The position numbers were made by a program, and so were the translations under genes. From Przewalskia tangutica (lineage: Eukaryota > Streptophyta > Magnoliopsida > Solanales > Solanaceae), in the NCBI GenBank assembly GCA_029844215.1, contig CM056721.1, positions 8,754,368 through 8,818,367 on the forward strand: 64,000 nucleotides of DNA, written 5' to 3'. Below are positions 47,388 to 59,993 of the stretch, piece after piece. The notes below the pieces were generated by a model. It saw nothing but the letters and a program-made list of their open reading frames with translations, was not told where the DNA came from and did no database searches. Position 1 is the first letter of the stretch; each line of letters begins with the position of its first letter.

Positions 47388-50111
47388 TAGTAATCTAATT
47401 TACGTTATTTTAATTTTATTTGACATCTTTACAATTCCTTCACACCATCCGATCATTATTTTAAAATATACCGTTCAAATGTAAGAACTCATCCGTTAAA
47501 ATTTCATGAAAGTAAATCAAAGTCATGCATAGTGAGAAAAAAGGAGCTGTGTTAGTGCCTCACAAGAAAATCCGATATGTGATTATAGTTTGATATACGT
47601 CCTGGAATAAAACTTTCTAGATAACAAAAGACATATTGATCAGTTACTTACCTTTTCACAGATAGTCTTTGCACCGTTGTCAAGATGGATAAGGTTGAGA
47701 AAGTTGTATGAAATAGGAGGAGCATAGCGTGCAACCATCCTAATATGATTTACATAGTCATTATAAGCAGTATTAAGCAGAGAATGGGTTGCAAATTCCC
47801 CTAAGAAAGAAAAAGGAAGAACAAAGAGACATACGAGCATATCATAAGCAGACTGACTGAACTTGTTTGTCGTGGAGTCAGTGAATAAAATGTCAACATC
47901 CCTATTTTGAACAAGGGATAGTATGTGCACATACACATATACATTAAAGGAATAAAGGCAGCAACCTGCACAAGAAACGAGGGAAAGAAGACACAAAAAC
48001 ATAAATATGAATACACAAGCTAGAAAGTAACTTAAAGACACTATATCAGTTTAACTAATTCAATTTAATGCCAAATGAAAGTTGGTGACTTTCATATGTT
48101 AGGGAAATCATTCAACAGCAGAAGTATCAAACAAGAATTTAAACGAGGCATTGTTGACGAGCTCCCTATAAGACTACCACTAATTAAACTCTTTTTTCCA
48201 AAGAGAGGAAGGTCATGCAAATTCTGCATTCTACTTTTTCCCCAGAATCAAAAAGTTTTCAGGGACAAGAAGCCGAATAGCATTTACTTTGATTACATTT
48301 ACCAGAGAAAGATTTGAAAACTTGGAAGCAATGCTTATAAAAGTACATGTATGGTAATACTAACTCTTTTCACCACATTTTTACCACTATTTCAAATGTG
48401 TAGAAGAACATGATCCAAGCAAGGAACAAAAGGAAGCTACAGAAAAATAGAAAACGAAAAACACATGTTCAGTCTATCTTTTTAGTAAGTAACATGTTTG
48501 CTCCATCTTACTTGAGATCATATAGGAATCCAAAAAACTGGTGAAAGAAAAGTACCTTCTCAGTTCAATCAATTGTTCAAAGAGTTGCTCACATGATAAA
48601 TGATGCAAGCAGTATCACAAAATTACTCATTTGGAAAGTTCTATCTCAAATCTAGTCAAGGTCTTCAGGCAGAAGGCTTCATTCATTACAAAGTTAAAGA
48701 TTTTACTTTATAAAACTAAGAGAGGATAGAAGTAAAACAAAAAACAAAGAACAAATGTTACCTGTACAAGCATCTCGTGCTTTTCCATGGCATTAATCAG
48801 AATAGAAAAGAGAGATAAATCGACTCCACTTGGTAGAATTGTTGGGTCGGCTAGAAGTATAGAAGCCGACATACAGCCTAAGAGGATTGCCAAAACTTTC
48901 TGAAGTTGAAGTTGCTTTGCCAATACACAACGCCAAATCAACTCTGCAAAGGTGCAACTTAATAATCACCTTGTATTTGGTCATTTATTTTAATATCTTT
49001 TACTTTGTTCCTTTGTATTTGGTCATTTATTGTGAATGCATTTTCTTAGATTGCTTAATACAGAAAAATACGAAAGACTTTTTTTCCTGAAGCCATTTTA
49101 CATGGCTGTGTTTTGTAGTATGAACTAGAAACTACATTATTCAACGAATATAGTAGATTTTGAACGTAGGATTATGTATCTCAAACCAATGAAAATTACC
49201 AGTATTCTCTTTTGAATATCATCATCAAAATCGATAACCAAAACTTATAACATAATGTGCCGTTGGCTTAGCATCAAATTGTATCTTTCAAATGGTGGTA
49301 ATACAAATTGGTGACTGTTGACTAAAAAAAAGTAGGAAGTGTTTCAACTTTCAAGAAATGCCAGAATTTGAGAATACCGATTTACAGAATGAATAAGAAA
49401 ATCTGAAGATCACCTGTTATATCCAGCATCGACCCTAATCTTCCACTTCTTTCAGGCCGGAAGCTTGATATATATTTCCTGCCAAGTTAAGAAGAACTAG
49501 ATTCCTAGAGTCAATTGAGATATCAATACAAACAACTTAACCTGCAACACCAGATTGTGTATACCTTATATCATTAGCATGACTAGTTCAAATCAAAGAA
49601 AAGTTAAAGAAAAGCTAGATATACTGCCTTGCTACTGCACGCGCCTCAGCTCAAATTGTACCTCTGCTATTGAATCAAGCAAACAACATGAAAGTGAGCA
49701 GAATACTTCTCCTAGTGAAAGAGAAAGGTCAGTTCCCTTCCCTTCCCTTCACTTTCTTTTGAGATTGAATCCCAAAGTCTCATTCTATCGGTTTCTTGTC
49801 ATAAGAAGATTTGAACTACAGGTCTTAAATAAAAGAACTTAATCAGTAATGATAGCCAAGTGAAAACGTATGTAACAGAATTAGCAGGCAGGTCTAAGCA
49901 CATGATTAGGGGAAGTAAAGGAGAGCACTACTCTTTGATTCTACCGGTTCACTTCATCATCTATCAATTTTTAGTCCTGAACCGTGAATCTTCGTACAGA
50001 AAAAAACCTATGTTCTTAGCAAGTTAGCTTAGTTAACTCACTAGATATTTGAGCAATTACCAACTAATTACTGCTTCGCAGAGATACACATAGGACTATA
50101 GCTATAAAAGA

Positions 50112-50165
50112 CAGCTACAACAACAACTACGTCAATCCCAAGCTCGTTTCGATCTGCTATATGCA
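50112..50165 (-). repeat. (TTG)-tailed SINE 3' end fragment
   Basis: ctacaacaacaactacgtca followed by atcccaagctcgtttcgatc is the complement of the same 3' end family as at 38140-38194. Confidence 0.5.
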
Positions 50166-52775
50166 TCCTCAACATTCATTCTGATCAATTTGAACACCTG
50201 TTACATTCCAATACTCAACAATCTGGATTTTCACAAAAGCAGGGGTATAATGCTTCTAAAACTTTCCCAAAAGTGTCTAGACTTCTGCAGTTGATGGAAA
50301 ATGAAGTAACGAGAAAGAAAGGAGATAGAGCAAACCATCCAGTGCCACTACGGTGCTCAAAGTTCTTTATGGTATCTTCCAGCTCAAGGGCTTGAGTCAC
50401 AAAATTCATATACTCGCAGAGTTAATTATATGCCATTAGTGCATCAACGAAATGTTAAATAAAATCACAAACTGCATGAGTTGAATGTATGAAGTTGGGT
50501 GTTTCACCCATAAATCACGTGGTTCTTTTGAGTAGATAATTCTCAGATAGCACACACCAGTGGGCAAATGTATTACTAGTTCATTGATTAACTCTCGGCA
50601 TATTAAACATATAGTAATGTTTCAGTATTTCCCTCTTAAAAAACCCATTTTTTATATAAGTTGAGAGCTTAAGTGGGTTTAACTTCAACAGACAAGGCGG
50701 CAGAAAAAATGTAGCTCTTAAATAGACACCATGGTCTCCGGAACTTTTAAGGACAATGTTGTTAAATATCTTATGTTCATCCCAATGCTTGAAAATGTTC
50801 ATGATTAACAACTAACCTACAGCAGTGTCGTTGTCACAAATGGAAAGACTTGCCTTTAAGACCATTGCAGCAGAGTTACATGTGACGTGATGAAATTATT
50901 AACATTCAACTCTGGAAATTAGATAAAATAAAAAGAAGAAGATCAGGGATACCAGGAACCTAACATGGCCCTCACAGCCATAATAGTTTTTCACCAGCGC
51001 AGAATGGACTCATAAGCAATTAATATCATTCTTAAGCTCAAAATATAGATCTCAAAGCCTGGGAGTGGATCCAGATTATAACATATGTGGATAGCCAATT
51101 ATAAGGCATGACTAATCACTTATGATCCAATAAATTAGCCATGGACCACATGGACCTTTTGTATCGGTAGTATTTCTCTCGTGCTATCTCGAGTTGACGT
51201 CTAAGTGCAGCCATTGTTTTTGCATCAGTGTCATAATCCATATCATTTTCTCCTAAATTTCCACCTTGTGGTTTAAAAGAGGGATCTTCGCTAAGCTGCA
51301 GTTGAAGTAATATGGGCATTAATGCATATGAGAAAGAAGCATTTAAGCAAGAATATAAGTGCCTAAATTGTTGATATGAAGTTTTGAGGCATAATCAGCA
51401 GCAAACAGAAGCATGATTTCCATCTGACTCAGCATCTTGTCAATGACATTCATGTAAGGTCTCAAAGGATCACGCTTTGACATCTGTTTTGACGTGGCTT
51501 GGGAAACCTGAAAGGGTGAAACCACATCTTTACTGGTGGAAGAGAAATTTTGAATTCTTCATCTTCAACAAGATTAACCTTTGCTCCAACAGCAGCATTT
51601 TAGGTAGGTCAAAAAATGAACAGCCAAAGCAAAGATAGCCCTGGATGGAGAATTGCATGCACATACCTATCAAACCACCCCCACCAATTGTCTCAAAAAA
51701 AGCTACATGTAATGCTAGCCTATTCTTGATTATAGAAAAAGTACTGGAAAATTATGGAACTGCTCAAAATATGAACATCGTTCCACAACTAAAATTGAAA
51801 TTTGTGGAGAATTTCAGAAATGAACCTAATTCTTCTTTCAGCTCTCCCGTTTCTTCTAATGATTTGTATGTGGAAATCCCCAATTATCATGTTGCTCGGT
51901 TTGACCGAAGTGACAGACAGTGGGATTCAGTTGGAAAGAACTTGTAACGTTCTAAACCACAATGGTAAACATGGGACAAGACAGGCAATTGAAAATGCAT
52001 TAACGAGTCTTAGAACAGATTATCTTATACAACATATTACAAATCAAATGTCCCAGTATCTTCTCAACGTTTTCAATCTTAAACATACTTCACTCCCTGG
52101 AATTAGTAGTTGTAGTCTAGTTGTACAGCATTCTAATCTTTTTCAAACTTTAAGATTACGAAATATTTGTCAAGAAAATATTATACAAATAAATGTTAAC
52201 AAGCACAGAATAGATATATTAACAATTTAGACTTTGTGAGGTACAATTATAGAAGAAAAGTCAGGTGTCAAGTGCAGAACTTACTACTATAGCGTTTGAA
52301 AATTCCTGATGAGCATCATCAAGTTTGACCGCCATTTTGGCCACCTTGTGTGAGAGAATCTTTTGGTGAGTTGTCCAATCTGCACATCTCCAGATGCCTT
52401 TTGGAATTTCACTTAGACCAAAGCCAAGGAGAAATGCACCAGTGACGAGACCAAATGTATTGGAGCACGTCATGGCAAAACCAGGAATATTTCCTATCCT
52501 GCATGTGTATATGCACAGTTTGAGAATGCAAAGAATGGATCAATGGTTGGTAATTGAAGCTTGAAGTGGTAAAAGTTGGAAATAATTTTGCAGGAAAAAG
52601 AATAGACTAAGTCATGTCTCTTTAATTCCTGAGCTTCCTACATGACCAAAATAGATGTTAGCTCTTTCTTGATAATAAAATTTAAAGAATCGCATCAGCT
52701 TTTATCTACTACCATTTCACACTTTAGTAGAGACTAACTGGTCAGCTCATTGATCCCAAAATAGAGGTGGTCTTC

Positions 52776-53134
52776 TGATACATGATATTAAACTAGAGTT
52801 AGCTTGATTTCATTAGTTACACATCAGCAGAGTAGGTAGGCCAGGTCAGCAGTCTGTTAGTAAAAGCAGTTAGGGTCATTAAATGATTTAGTTTTGGAGG
52901 GAAAAGTTGTTAGAGGTAGTTATCAAGATTAGTGGAGAGTTTAGCTATAAAGGGTATAGATTTCACTATTGTAATCATTCATTCATTACTTAATTCTTAA
53001 TACAAGTTCTCTTCTTCTTCTTACCATTCCTATCTTGCATCTTTTGAGCTTCTTACTCGAATTCTATCATTTGAATTCCTGTTTTAGCTAGTGAATTACT
53101 TGAGTTCAATTGAATTCCTGTGATTCGGTTAACA
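52776..53134 (+). repeat. 5' LTR of the gypsy element
   Basis: 359 bp, TGATACATG...GTTAACA. A TATA-like ctataaagggtatagattt lies near 52943-52960, a plausible element promoter. Confidence 0.9.
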
Positions 53135-53167
53135 TTGGTATCAGAGCATTACGATTCTTGGCAACAA

Positions 53168-54657
53168 TGGCGAAAGGAACTAGGTCAAATGGAGATCAAA
53201 CCACTGAATCCACCATGGAAGGTGCTGATGTGCGTGAACTGTTGCAGAAACTGGTCGCAGATATTGGAACCCTTAATGGGGAAGTGGCTTCTTTGAAGAA
53301 ATTAGACCAAACAGTTGCGCAATTGAAGGAACTATTTGAGGGCAATCGAAGTGAGGGTTCTCCTGTTTATTAATATTGCAGAAACCTCAAGAGAAAAAAG
53401 GATCGAGGGAAAGGCAAAACACTGAAGATGAGGTCAGGAACAGGGGCACTGCATACTTTCAGAATCAACAGGGGATATCCAGATATTCTAAGTTGGATTT
53501 TCCCAGATTCTGTGGTGAAGATTTGAAGTCATGGTTGTTCAAGGTGGAGCAGTTCTTTGATTTTGACAACATTGCTATGGATAATGAGGGTGGGGTTAGC
53601 AGCAATACATTTGGAAGGAGAGGCAATCCAGTGGCATCAATCATTTATGAGGTATAGACAATATACTCATCCTCCCTCTTGGAATGAATATGTAATTGCT
53701 TTAGTTGAAAGATTTGGGGCTGACTATGATGATCCTATGGAGGAGATTAAGAATATCAAACAAACTGGTTCTGTAAAGGATTACCAGGCTGTGTTTGAAA
53801 GCAAGTTAACTAGGGTCAATTTATCTCAAGAAAATGGTATCAGTTGCTTTATTGGTGGGCTTAAGGATGACTTGAATAAAGCTGTTAAGCTGACAGGCCC
53901 TACTACACTCTCTCAACTGTATAGAACTGCTAGATTATAGGAATCTTTCTTGGGGGCTCAAGCTAAGTCTTATAGACAAACATCAGGACCCTCAACAAGT
54001 TCTGGTTATAAAACAAGAGGACTAGTGATCAAAGGACCCAAAATAAACCTTTGTTACCTACTCCTGGGGTGAGACTAATACTAGCAGTAAAGGAGTGATC
54101 AGAAGGAGGTTAAGTGTAGAGGAGATGAATGAGAAAAGAGCTCAAGGGTAAGTTACTTTTGCCCAGAAAAGAATGTGCTGGGGCATAAGTGTATGAACCT
54201 GAAACAACTATACTTGTTGGAAGTAGAAGAAGTAATAGAGGAGCAGTATTGTGAGGAAGATGAAGTAGTAGAAGGCATGGAGATGATGGAACTTAACCAA
54301 CCATTAGAGCAAATGGAAATTTCTGTGCATGCTCTAAATGGATCTCTTGGATTTAGAACCTTGAGAGTTACAGGTTACAGTTCAAGGAAGCCCTTACATA
54401 TACTGATTGATACAGACAGCTCCCATAATTTCATAGATCCTATGTTGCTGCAGCAATTGGGTTGTCCTATCAGATCAACTGTACCACAAATGGTTGCAGC
54501 AGCTAATGGCAATGATATGAGGGTGGATTGGATATGTAGGATCACTTGGCTGTTACAAGGTGCTGAGTTTTCAGCAGATCTCTTATTACTTCCATTGGGG
54601 TCCTGTGGTGTTGTATTGGGGTGCAATGGTTACTCACATTGGGAGATATTAAGATGA
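53168..54657 (+). pseudogene. gypsy gag and protease remnants
   Basis: Gag begins at ATG 53168 (MAKGTRSNGDQTTES) and runs through several frames: SKLDFPRFCGEDLKSWLFKV (53488 on), HPPSWNEYVIALVERFGADY, and NGISCFIGGLKDDLNKAVKL. The region 53940-54170 around the expected CCHC knuckle is damaged. Protease at 54385-54620 reads ILIDTDSSHNFID, so the catalytic D-T/S-G triad is DTD, which is expected to kill activity. Stops at 53372, 53655 and 53940. Confidence 0.82.
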
Positions 54658-56404
54658 AATTCAACAAGCTGACTATGGAATTCTGGTACAAGGGAAATAA
54701 GCACTTGCTCAGAGGTGTTGGGAAACAAATTACTACTGCTGGTGCTGGGAAGATGGAGAAGCTAACAGGTAATCAATCTCAACTTTGTATGATGCAAGTA
54801 GTTCCATCCATGTGTAATAAACTGCAATGGCATGCACTGGAGACCAAGGAAAATCATGAAAAGGACACTAAGTTGTTGACAGTTTTAAAGGAATTTGCTG
54901 AGCTCTTTTCTGAGCCAACAGCACTCCCACCTTCTAGGGGAGTCTTTGATCATAGAATTGTTTTAGCCCAAGGGACTGAACCTATCAACAAGAGACCATA
55001 TAGATACCCATCCATAAAGAAGGACATCATTGAAGGGCTGGTCAAACAGATGTTGGAACAAGGGATAGTTCAACCAAGCAGTAGTCCATTTGCTTCACCT
55101 GTAGTGTTGGTTGGTAAGAAGGATGGATCTTGGAGACTATGTGTAGACTATAGGGATCTTAACAAACACACTGTTAAGAACAAATTTCCTATACCTATTG
55201 TAGAAGTTTGTTGGATGAGCTAGGGGGTCAAAGATCTTCTCTAAGATTGACCTTAGAGCTGGTTACCACCAATTGAGAATGGTTAAGGAGGATGTACCAA
55301 AAACTGCTTTCAGAACTCACTCTGGGCATTTTGAGTACTTGGTAATGCCATTTGGTTTGTCAAATGCACCAGCAACATTTCAAGGGTTGATGAATGCTGT
55401 TTTTCAGGAATTTCTCAAAAGGTATGTGTTGGTTTTCTTTGCTGATATTCTGATCTATAGCAAGTCCACAGAAGAACATGTAGAACACCTCAGAAATGTG
55501 TTTATAGAAATGAGGAAGCATCAACTTTTGGCCAAGGAAAGCAAATGTATCTTTGGAGTTCAAAGGATTAAATATTTAGGGACTTTATTACTGAGGAAAG
55601 GGTGTCTACAGATCCACAAAAGATACTAGCAGTCCAGAATTGGCCAACTCCTACAACAATCAAACAGTGAGGATTTCTTGGTCTGGCAGGTTACTATAGA
55701 AGACTTGTGCAAGGGTTTGGGATTATTAGCAAACCTTTGACAGTTCTATTGAAGAAGGATAGCTTTAAATGGTCTTCTTCTGCAGACGCTGCTTTTCAAC
55801 AATTGAAAGCTGCTATGCTAAAGCCTCCTGTGTTAGCATTTCCTGATGTTAACAAGACTTTCATTGTTGAGACTGATGCCAGTGGGTATGGTATTGGTGT
55901 TGTGTTAATGCAGCAGGGCCATCCCATTGCTTTTATCAGCAAGACCCTATCCACTAGACATGCTGCTATGTCTGTGTATGATAGAGAACTACTATGGTTC
56001 ATGCAGTCACCAAATGGTCACAGTACTTACTTGGTCAGAAATTCATCATAAGAACTGATCATAAGGTTCTGATGTTCTTGATTGAGCAAAAGTTACACAC
56101 CAACCCCCAACTGATGTGGTTGACTAAGCTAATGCCATTTGATTATACTATTGAATACAAGAAGGGGTCTGAAAAAAAAGCTGCTGATGCACTATCCAAG
56201 GTAACAGTTTCAGAGTTACTTGCACTAGTTATTACCAATACTAGTTCTGAATTACTTCTGGCTATTGAAGCCAGTTGGAGTTCAGATGGGGAAGTACAAC
56301 ACCTGATACAGTTGCAGTCTAATCCTACTGCACATTCCCAGTTTACTTGGACCAATAAACAACTTAGGAGAAAAGGTAAGTTGGCGATTGGTAAGGATGA
56401 TTAA
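54658..56404 (+). pseudogene. gypsy reverse transcriptase and RNase H remnants
   Basis: RT: SPVVLVGKKDGSWRLCVDYR and NKFPIP at 55090-55200, a frameshift at about 55210, then KIDLRAGYHQLRMVKEDVPK and FGLSNAPATFQGLMN. The YxDD-equivalent box, normally FFDD, reads FFAD at 55438-55449, losing a catalytic aspartate. A second frameshift lies near 55590. RNase H: VETDASGYGIGVVLMQQGHP and FIIRTDHKVLMFLIEQK. Stops interrupt the frame throughout. Confidence 0.85.
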
Positions 56405-57530
56405 TTGAGACATACCATCATGACCTTATGGCACTCCACTACTATTGGAGGGCATTCTGGAGTAGATGCTACTTTGAAGAGAGTGATGACACTGTTCTAT
56501 TGGAAGGGCATGAGAAATGATATCAAGAACTTTGTGCACAAGTGTGATACATGTCAAAAGTGTAAGGCTGATCTTGCTGCATACCCAGGCCTTTTACAAC
56601 CACTACCAATTCCTCAGGCAGTAGCCCAGAATTCCATGGATGTTATTGTTAGATTACATGGCCTACCTGACTCTATAGTCAGTGATAGAGATGCAATATT
56701 CTTAAGCACCTTTTGGCAGGAGTTGTTTTCAATCCAAGGAGTGCAGCTGAACATGTCATCAACTTATCATCCCCAATCTGATGGTCAAACAGAGGTGTTG
56801 AATAGGTGCTTAGAATCTTATCTAAGGTGTTTTTGTGCTGAGGATGCTACAGGGTGGTTCTCATGTCTTCCTATGGCTGAATAGTGGTACAACACTTGCC
56901 ATCATTCTTCTATTGGAATGACACCCTATGAGGCAGTTTATGGAAGGCCTCCCCCATTGCATTTACCCTATTTACCAAGTGAATCTAATTCTACTGAGGT
57001 GGATAATACACTGCTCAATAGAGAAATGAAGCTGCAGTTGTTGAGGCATCATATGCTTAGGGCCCAACTGAGAATGAAGCAACAAGCAGATAGCCACAGA
57101 AGTGATAGAGTTTTTTATGTAGGTGATTGGGTCTATTTCAAAGCTCAACCCTATAAACAGGCTACTATTGCACAGCACCCATTCCATAAGTTAGCTGCCA
57201 AGTACTATGGGCCTTTTCAAATAATCAAGAGAGTTGGACAAGTGGCTTATACACTATTATTTCCAGATTCTGTTAAGACACCCCACTGTGCATGTGGACT
57301 TATTGAAGAAATGTCATGAAGTTCCTACTACAATTGCTTACCCTCCTGTCGTTGATATTGCTAGTCCCTATTGTCCTGAGCCTGAGTCCATTTTACAAAC
57401 GAAGATGGTGAAGAAAGGCAGCAAGGCAGTTGCACAAGCTCTAGTCAAGTGGAAAGATTATCCTGCTGATGCTGCTACTTGGGAGTATATTACTGTTTTG
57501 CAGACCAGATTTCCTACTTTTGATCCTTGA
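56405..57530 (+). pseudogene. gypsy integrase and chromodomain remnants
   Basis: HHCC zinc domain (ALWHSTT..GGHSG to CDTCQKCK; the first His region is shifted). The core jumps from NSMD directly to VRLHGLPDSIVSDRD, so roughly 40 residues of the catalytic core are deleted. Then STYHPQSDGQTEVLNRCLES with the catalytic Glu, a stop at 56881, GMTPYEAVYGRPPP and the C-terminal domain (FYVGDWVYFKAQPYKQ). After a frameshift near 57290 comes the chromodomain, ending at 57530. Confidence 0.85.
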
Positions 57531-57563
57531 GGACAAGGATCTTTCAATGGGGGGGGGGAGTAC

Positions 57564-57976
57564 TGATACATGATATTGTAAACTAGAGTTAGCTTGATTT
57601 CATTAGTTACACATCAGCAAAGTAGTTAGGCCAGGTCAGCAATCTGTTAGTCAAAGCAGTTAGGGTCATTAAATGATTTAGTTTTGGAGGGAAAAGTTGT
57701 TAGATGTAGTTATCAAGATTAGTGAAGAGTTTAGCTATAAAGGGTATAGATTTCACTATTGTAATCATTCACTCATTACTTGATCCTTATACAAGTTTTC
57801 TTCTTCTTCTTACCATTCCTATCTTCCATCTTTTGAGCTTGTTACTTGAATTCTATCATTTGAATTCCTGTTTTAGCTTGTGAATTACTCGAGTTCAATT
57901 GAATTCCTGTGATTCTGTTAACATTATAGCTTGTGAATTACTCGAGTTCAATTGAATTCCTGTGATTCTGTTAACA
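57564..57976 (+). repeat. 3' LTR of the gypsy element with terminal 53-bp duplication
   Basis: Matches the 5' LTR to 57923. The last 53 bp (tagcttgtgaattactcgag ... gttaaca) are then repeated almost exactly at 57924-57976. The duplication is absent from the 5' LTR. Confidence 0.88.
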
Positions 57977-59671
57977 TCTGCTTAACCAAGATGCTTCCAA
58001 GGCACAGTTTGAAAACATGCCTTGCAGCCTTTTTGTTGCACTTGGCAAGCACAGTCTTGTTATAAGACCAGTATGCTTCTTTTTATCAGAGAAAATATAA
58101 CAAAAGCCAATGACAAACAATCAAATATGATTTGTAACACCAAAGCCAGATTCGGGAGAAGAGAAACATGAGGCTGCAGTCTAGACAAACTATTTTGAGA
58201 GTGAGAGATAAACCGGTATTCTTGAACAACAATGAGCAAGACAAGTCCAAAAGCCCGAGAGCACCAACGCATAAGTAGTAAACTAAGTTTGAATGTGCAC
58301 TAGTCTTCAGTCTTTCAGTGACAGTGAAGTCACCTGCATCTTCATAACCCTGAAGTATAGGCACCACAACCCTGAAGTGCCAAAATGCATTTTGTTAAAC
58401 GCACCCCAACCAGTGTCATCCAAATTTTAGTAAAGTAATACTAATGAAAGGTATGAAACTTGAAACTACAGAAAACTACTTTTTATCAAGTAATAACAGC
58501 TATTAGCCACAGCAGTTTGAACATACTATGTTTTCTTCATTTTTCATCAAGGGAAATGAAGACTGGTAATATCCAATTGAATATTCAATAAAATATAAGA
58601 ACAGAAGTATAAGGGCTTAGGGATCTGGTTTGACTGTCTTGAGAGGGGCCTGATTCTAGAGTTGCATTCTTTCTCCAGTGGATGTGCGCATTAGCGCATA
58701 CCAAATGCTGCATGGTATTTGCCTTTTCGAATCGAACTCTGAGAAGCTGGGCATATAAGTATCCACAAACACACCAAACATTTTACAAATCTATAATGGA
58801 AAACTTAAAGAGGAAACAGCACCAGATAAAAGCCATAAATAAAGCTGACGAGTACATCTGAACAAAGAAATCATGCTGAAATCATCAAGAAAAGATCAGG
58901 AGAAGCATTGTCATATATTTTTCCTAATCTTAGCCACAAATTAATGTGATAAAGTACCAGTAGGATTAAGAAGTTGAGGAGCAGTGATATAGGTAACACG
59001 AGATAAATTGATCATCCACTTACAGATTTGAACAAAAACAAAACCCTCTGGCAGTCTGCACATAAGGCATTCACTCCCAAAGTCCAGTTCAATTGTTTCT
59101 GAGTTTTCCGCGTTTCATTCAATGTGGACTAACGTTGAAAAGATTGTTGTACAAATAATCTTTACTTTTTTTATCATTACCACTACTCTTACTTTTCCTC
59201 ATGTGACTTGTCAGATACTCATATTTTCCCTCATATGCCATTACTTCAAAAGATAATCCTTCAGCCCCAGAGCGCTGACAATACCAAAATTTGTCCCGAT
59301 CACAAACAGCTTATAAATTTATTGAAAAATGAAGGGAGAAAAAAAAAAGATAAACCCAAAACAATGTTCTTCAAGTACTACTATTCTTCTATGTTTAGAA
59401 TATCCACGCACCAATACTATGCAGTTCAAACAAGCATTTCACTAAGCAATTAAAGACGGTGAATTTTTCATAAGGTTCCGCATTCTAAACAGCACTTTCT
59501 TAAAGAATATCAGAGGTTGTAACGCACCAAGTGAGTAAAAATGTACTCCAATAAGACCAGCTCCAAAAGAAAGATATTTGCCCCTTATCATGATTCGATA
59601 GTGTCTGCAGAAAATACAAACAATGCTGAAACCCTTGTATACTAGAAATGAAACAAAAAAAAAGAAGAGAA

Positions 59672-59780
59672 AACTACAGCCAAACACCATTCGGCCATCT
59701 AGGTTACAAAATATGTACACAATGTATAGGTAGTGTATCCTTTATGGAGTATTAAATATACAAATAATATACATACACTA
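59672..59780. repeat. dispersed AT-rich repeat (second copy of 36010-36125)
   Basis: gccatctaggttacaaaata and tgtacacaatgtataggta parallel the copy in the first MCM9 introns. The element continues after the RTE insertion at 60000-60026 (atccagccgaagtgtata). Confidence 0.5.
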
Positions 59781-59790
59781 TACGCAACAT

Positions 59791-59993
59791 TGAATTTCTT
59801 GTCCTTATTTGACCTCTTTTTATGTTTTCTCTTAAGCAGATGGTCTTTCGGAAACAGCCTCCCTACGTTGCGTACATTCTACCCTCCCCAGACCACATGT
59901 TGTGTGATTCTTCGGAAACAACCTCCCTACGTTGCGTACACTCTACCCTCCTCAGACCACATGTTGTGTGATTTTACTGGGTATGTTGTTGTT
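59791..59993 (+). mobile_element. RTE LINE 3' fragment with exact 11-bp TSD
   Basis: 5'-truncated copy ending ttttactgggtatgttgttg. It is flanked by atacgcaacat at 59780-59790 and 59994-60004. Internally the segment with ttcggaaacagcctccctac to atgttgtgtgatt is present twice (about 59845-59910 and 59911-59974). Confidence 0.88.

Larger units (their letters stand above)
52776..57976 (+). mobile_element. Ty3/gypsy chromodomain retrotransposon, inactive
   Basis: LTRs 52776-53134 and 57564-57976, primer-binding site TGGTATCAGAGC at 53136-53147, G-rich polypurine tract at 57547-57560. Plus-strand order is gag, protease, RT, RNase H, integrase, chromodomain (LVKWKDYPADAATWEYI at about 57446). The chromodomain plus short LTRs suggest a Reina-like chromovirus clade (inference). 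Flanks tcttc and tctgc resemble a 5-bp TSD with one mismatch. It is antisense within an LMBR1-like intron. By-eye LTR differences are about 17 over 355 bases. Catalytic and frame lesions are listed with its coding parts. Confidence 0.93.
38197..59604 (-). pseudogene. LMBR1-like (LMBD2-type) integral membrane protein gene, degraded and 5'-incomplete
   Basis: Thirteen exons are recognisable by protein sequence: 59604-59528, 58371-58214, 52498-52285, 51507-51421, 51295-51156, about 50415-50336, 49478-49414, 48943-48762, 47965-47835, 47739-47652, 41584-41368, 41197-41091, 38681-38197. They encode a multi-pass protein with family hallmarks FFWSWSYWSTFLLTW, GYEDAGDFTVTERLKTS, LGENDMDYDTDAKTMAALRR, FYSLTPRQTSS and NIDDAVPFFGRNFNKIYPL. 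Lesions: one T missing in a T-run at about 58249-58252 (frameshift in a membrane helix), donor after 51421 is GA not GT, acceptor before 50415 lacks about 3 bases, and one A missing near 38274 (frameshift close to the C-terminus; stop becomes 38220). Both frameshifts are in homopolymers and could be sequencing errors; the splice lesions could not easily be. The first exon(s) lie past 64 kb or are lost. Plant LMBR1-like proteins are poorly characterised. Confidence 0.85.

Noticed and set aside
51802..52230. 142-codon plus-strand frame
   Set aside because: It lies opposite an intron of the LMBR1-like gene, has irregular composition and no recognisable motif, start context or repeat match.
58620..58760. 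tRNA-like B-box stretch (gagttcgattcg on the minus strand)
   Set aside because: No matching A box at proper spacing and no cloverleaf could be drawn; perhaps a SINE relic, but not supportable.
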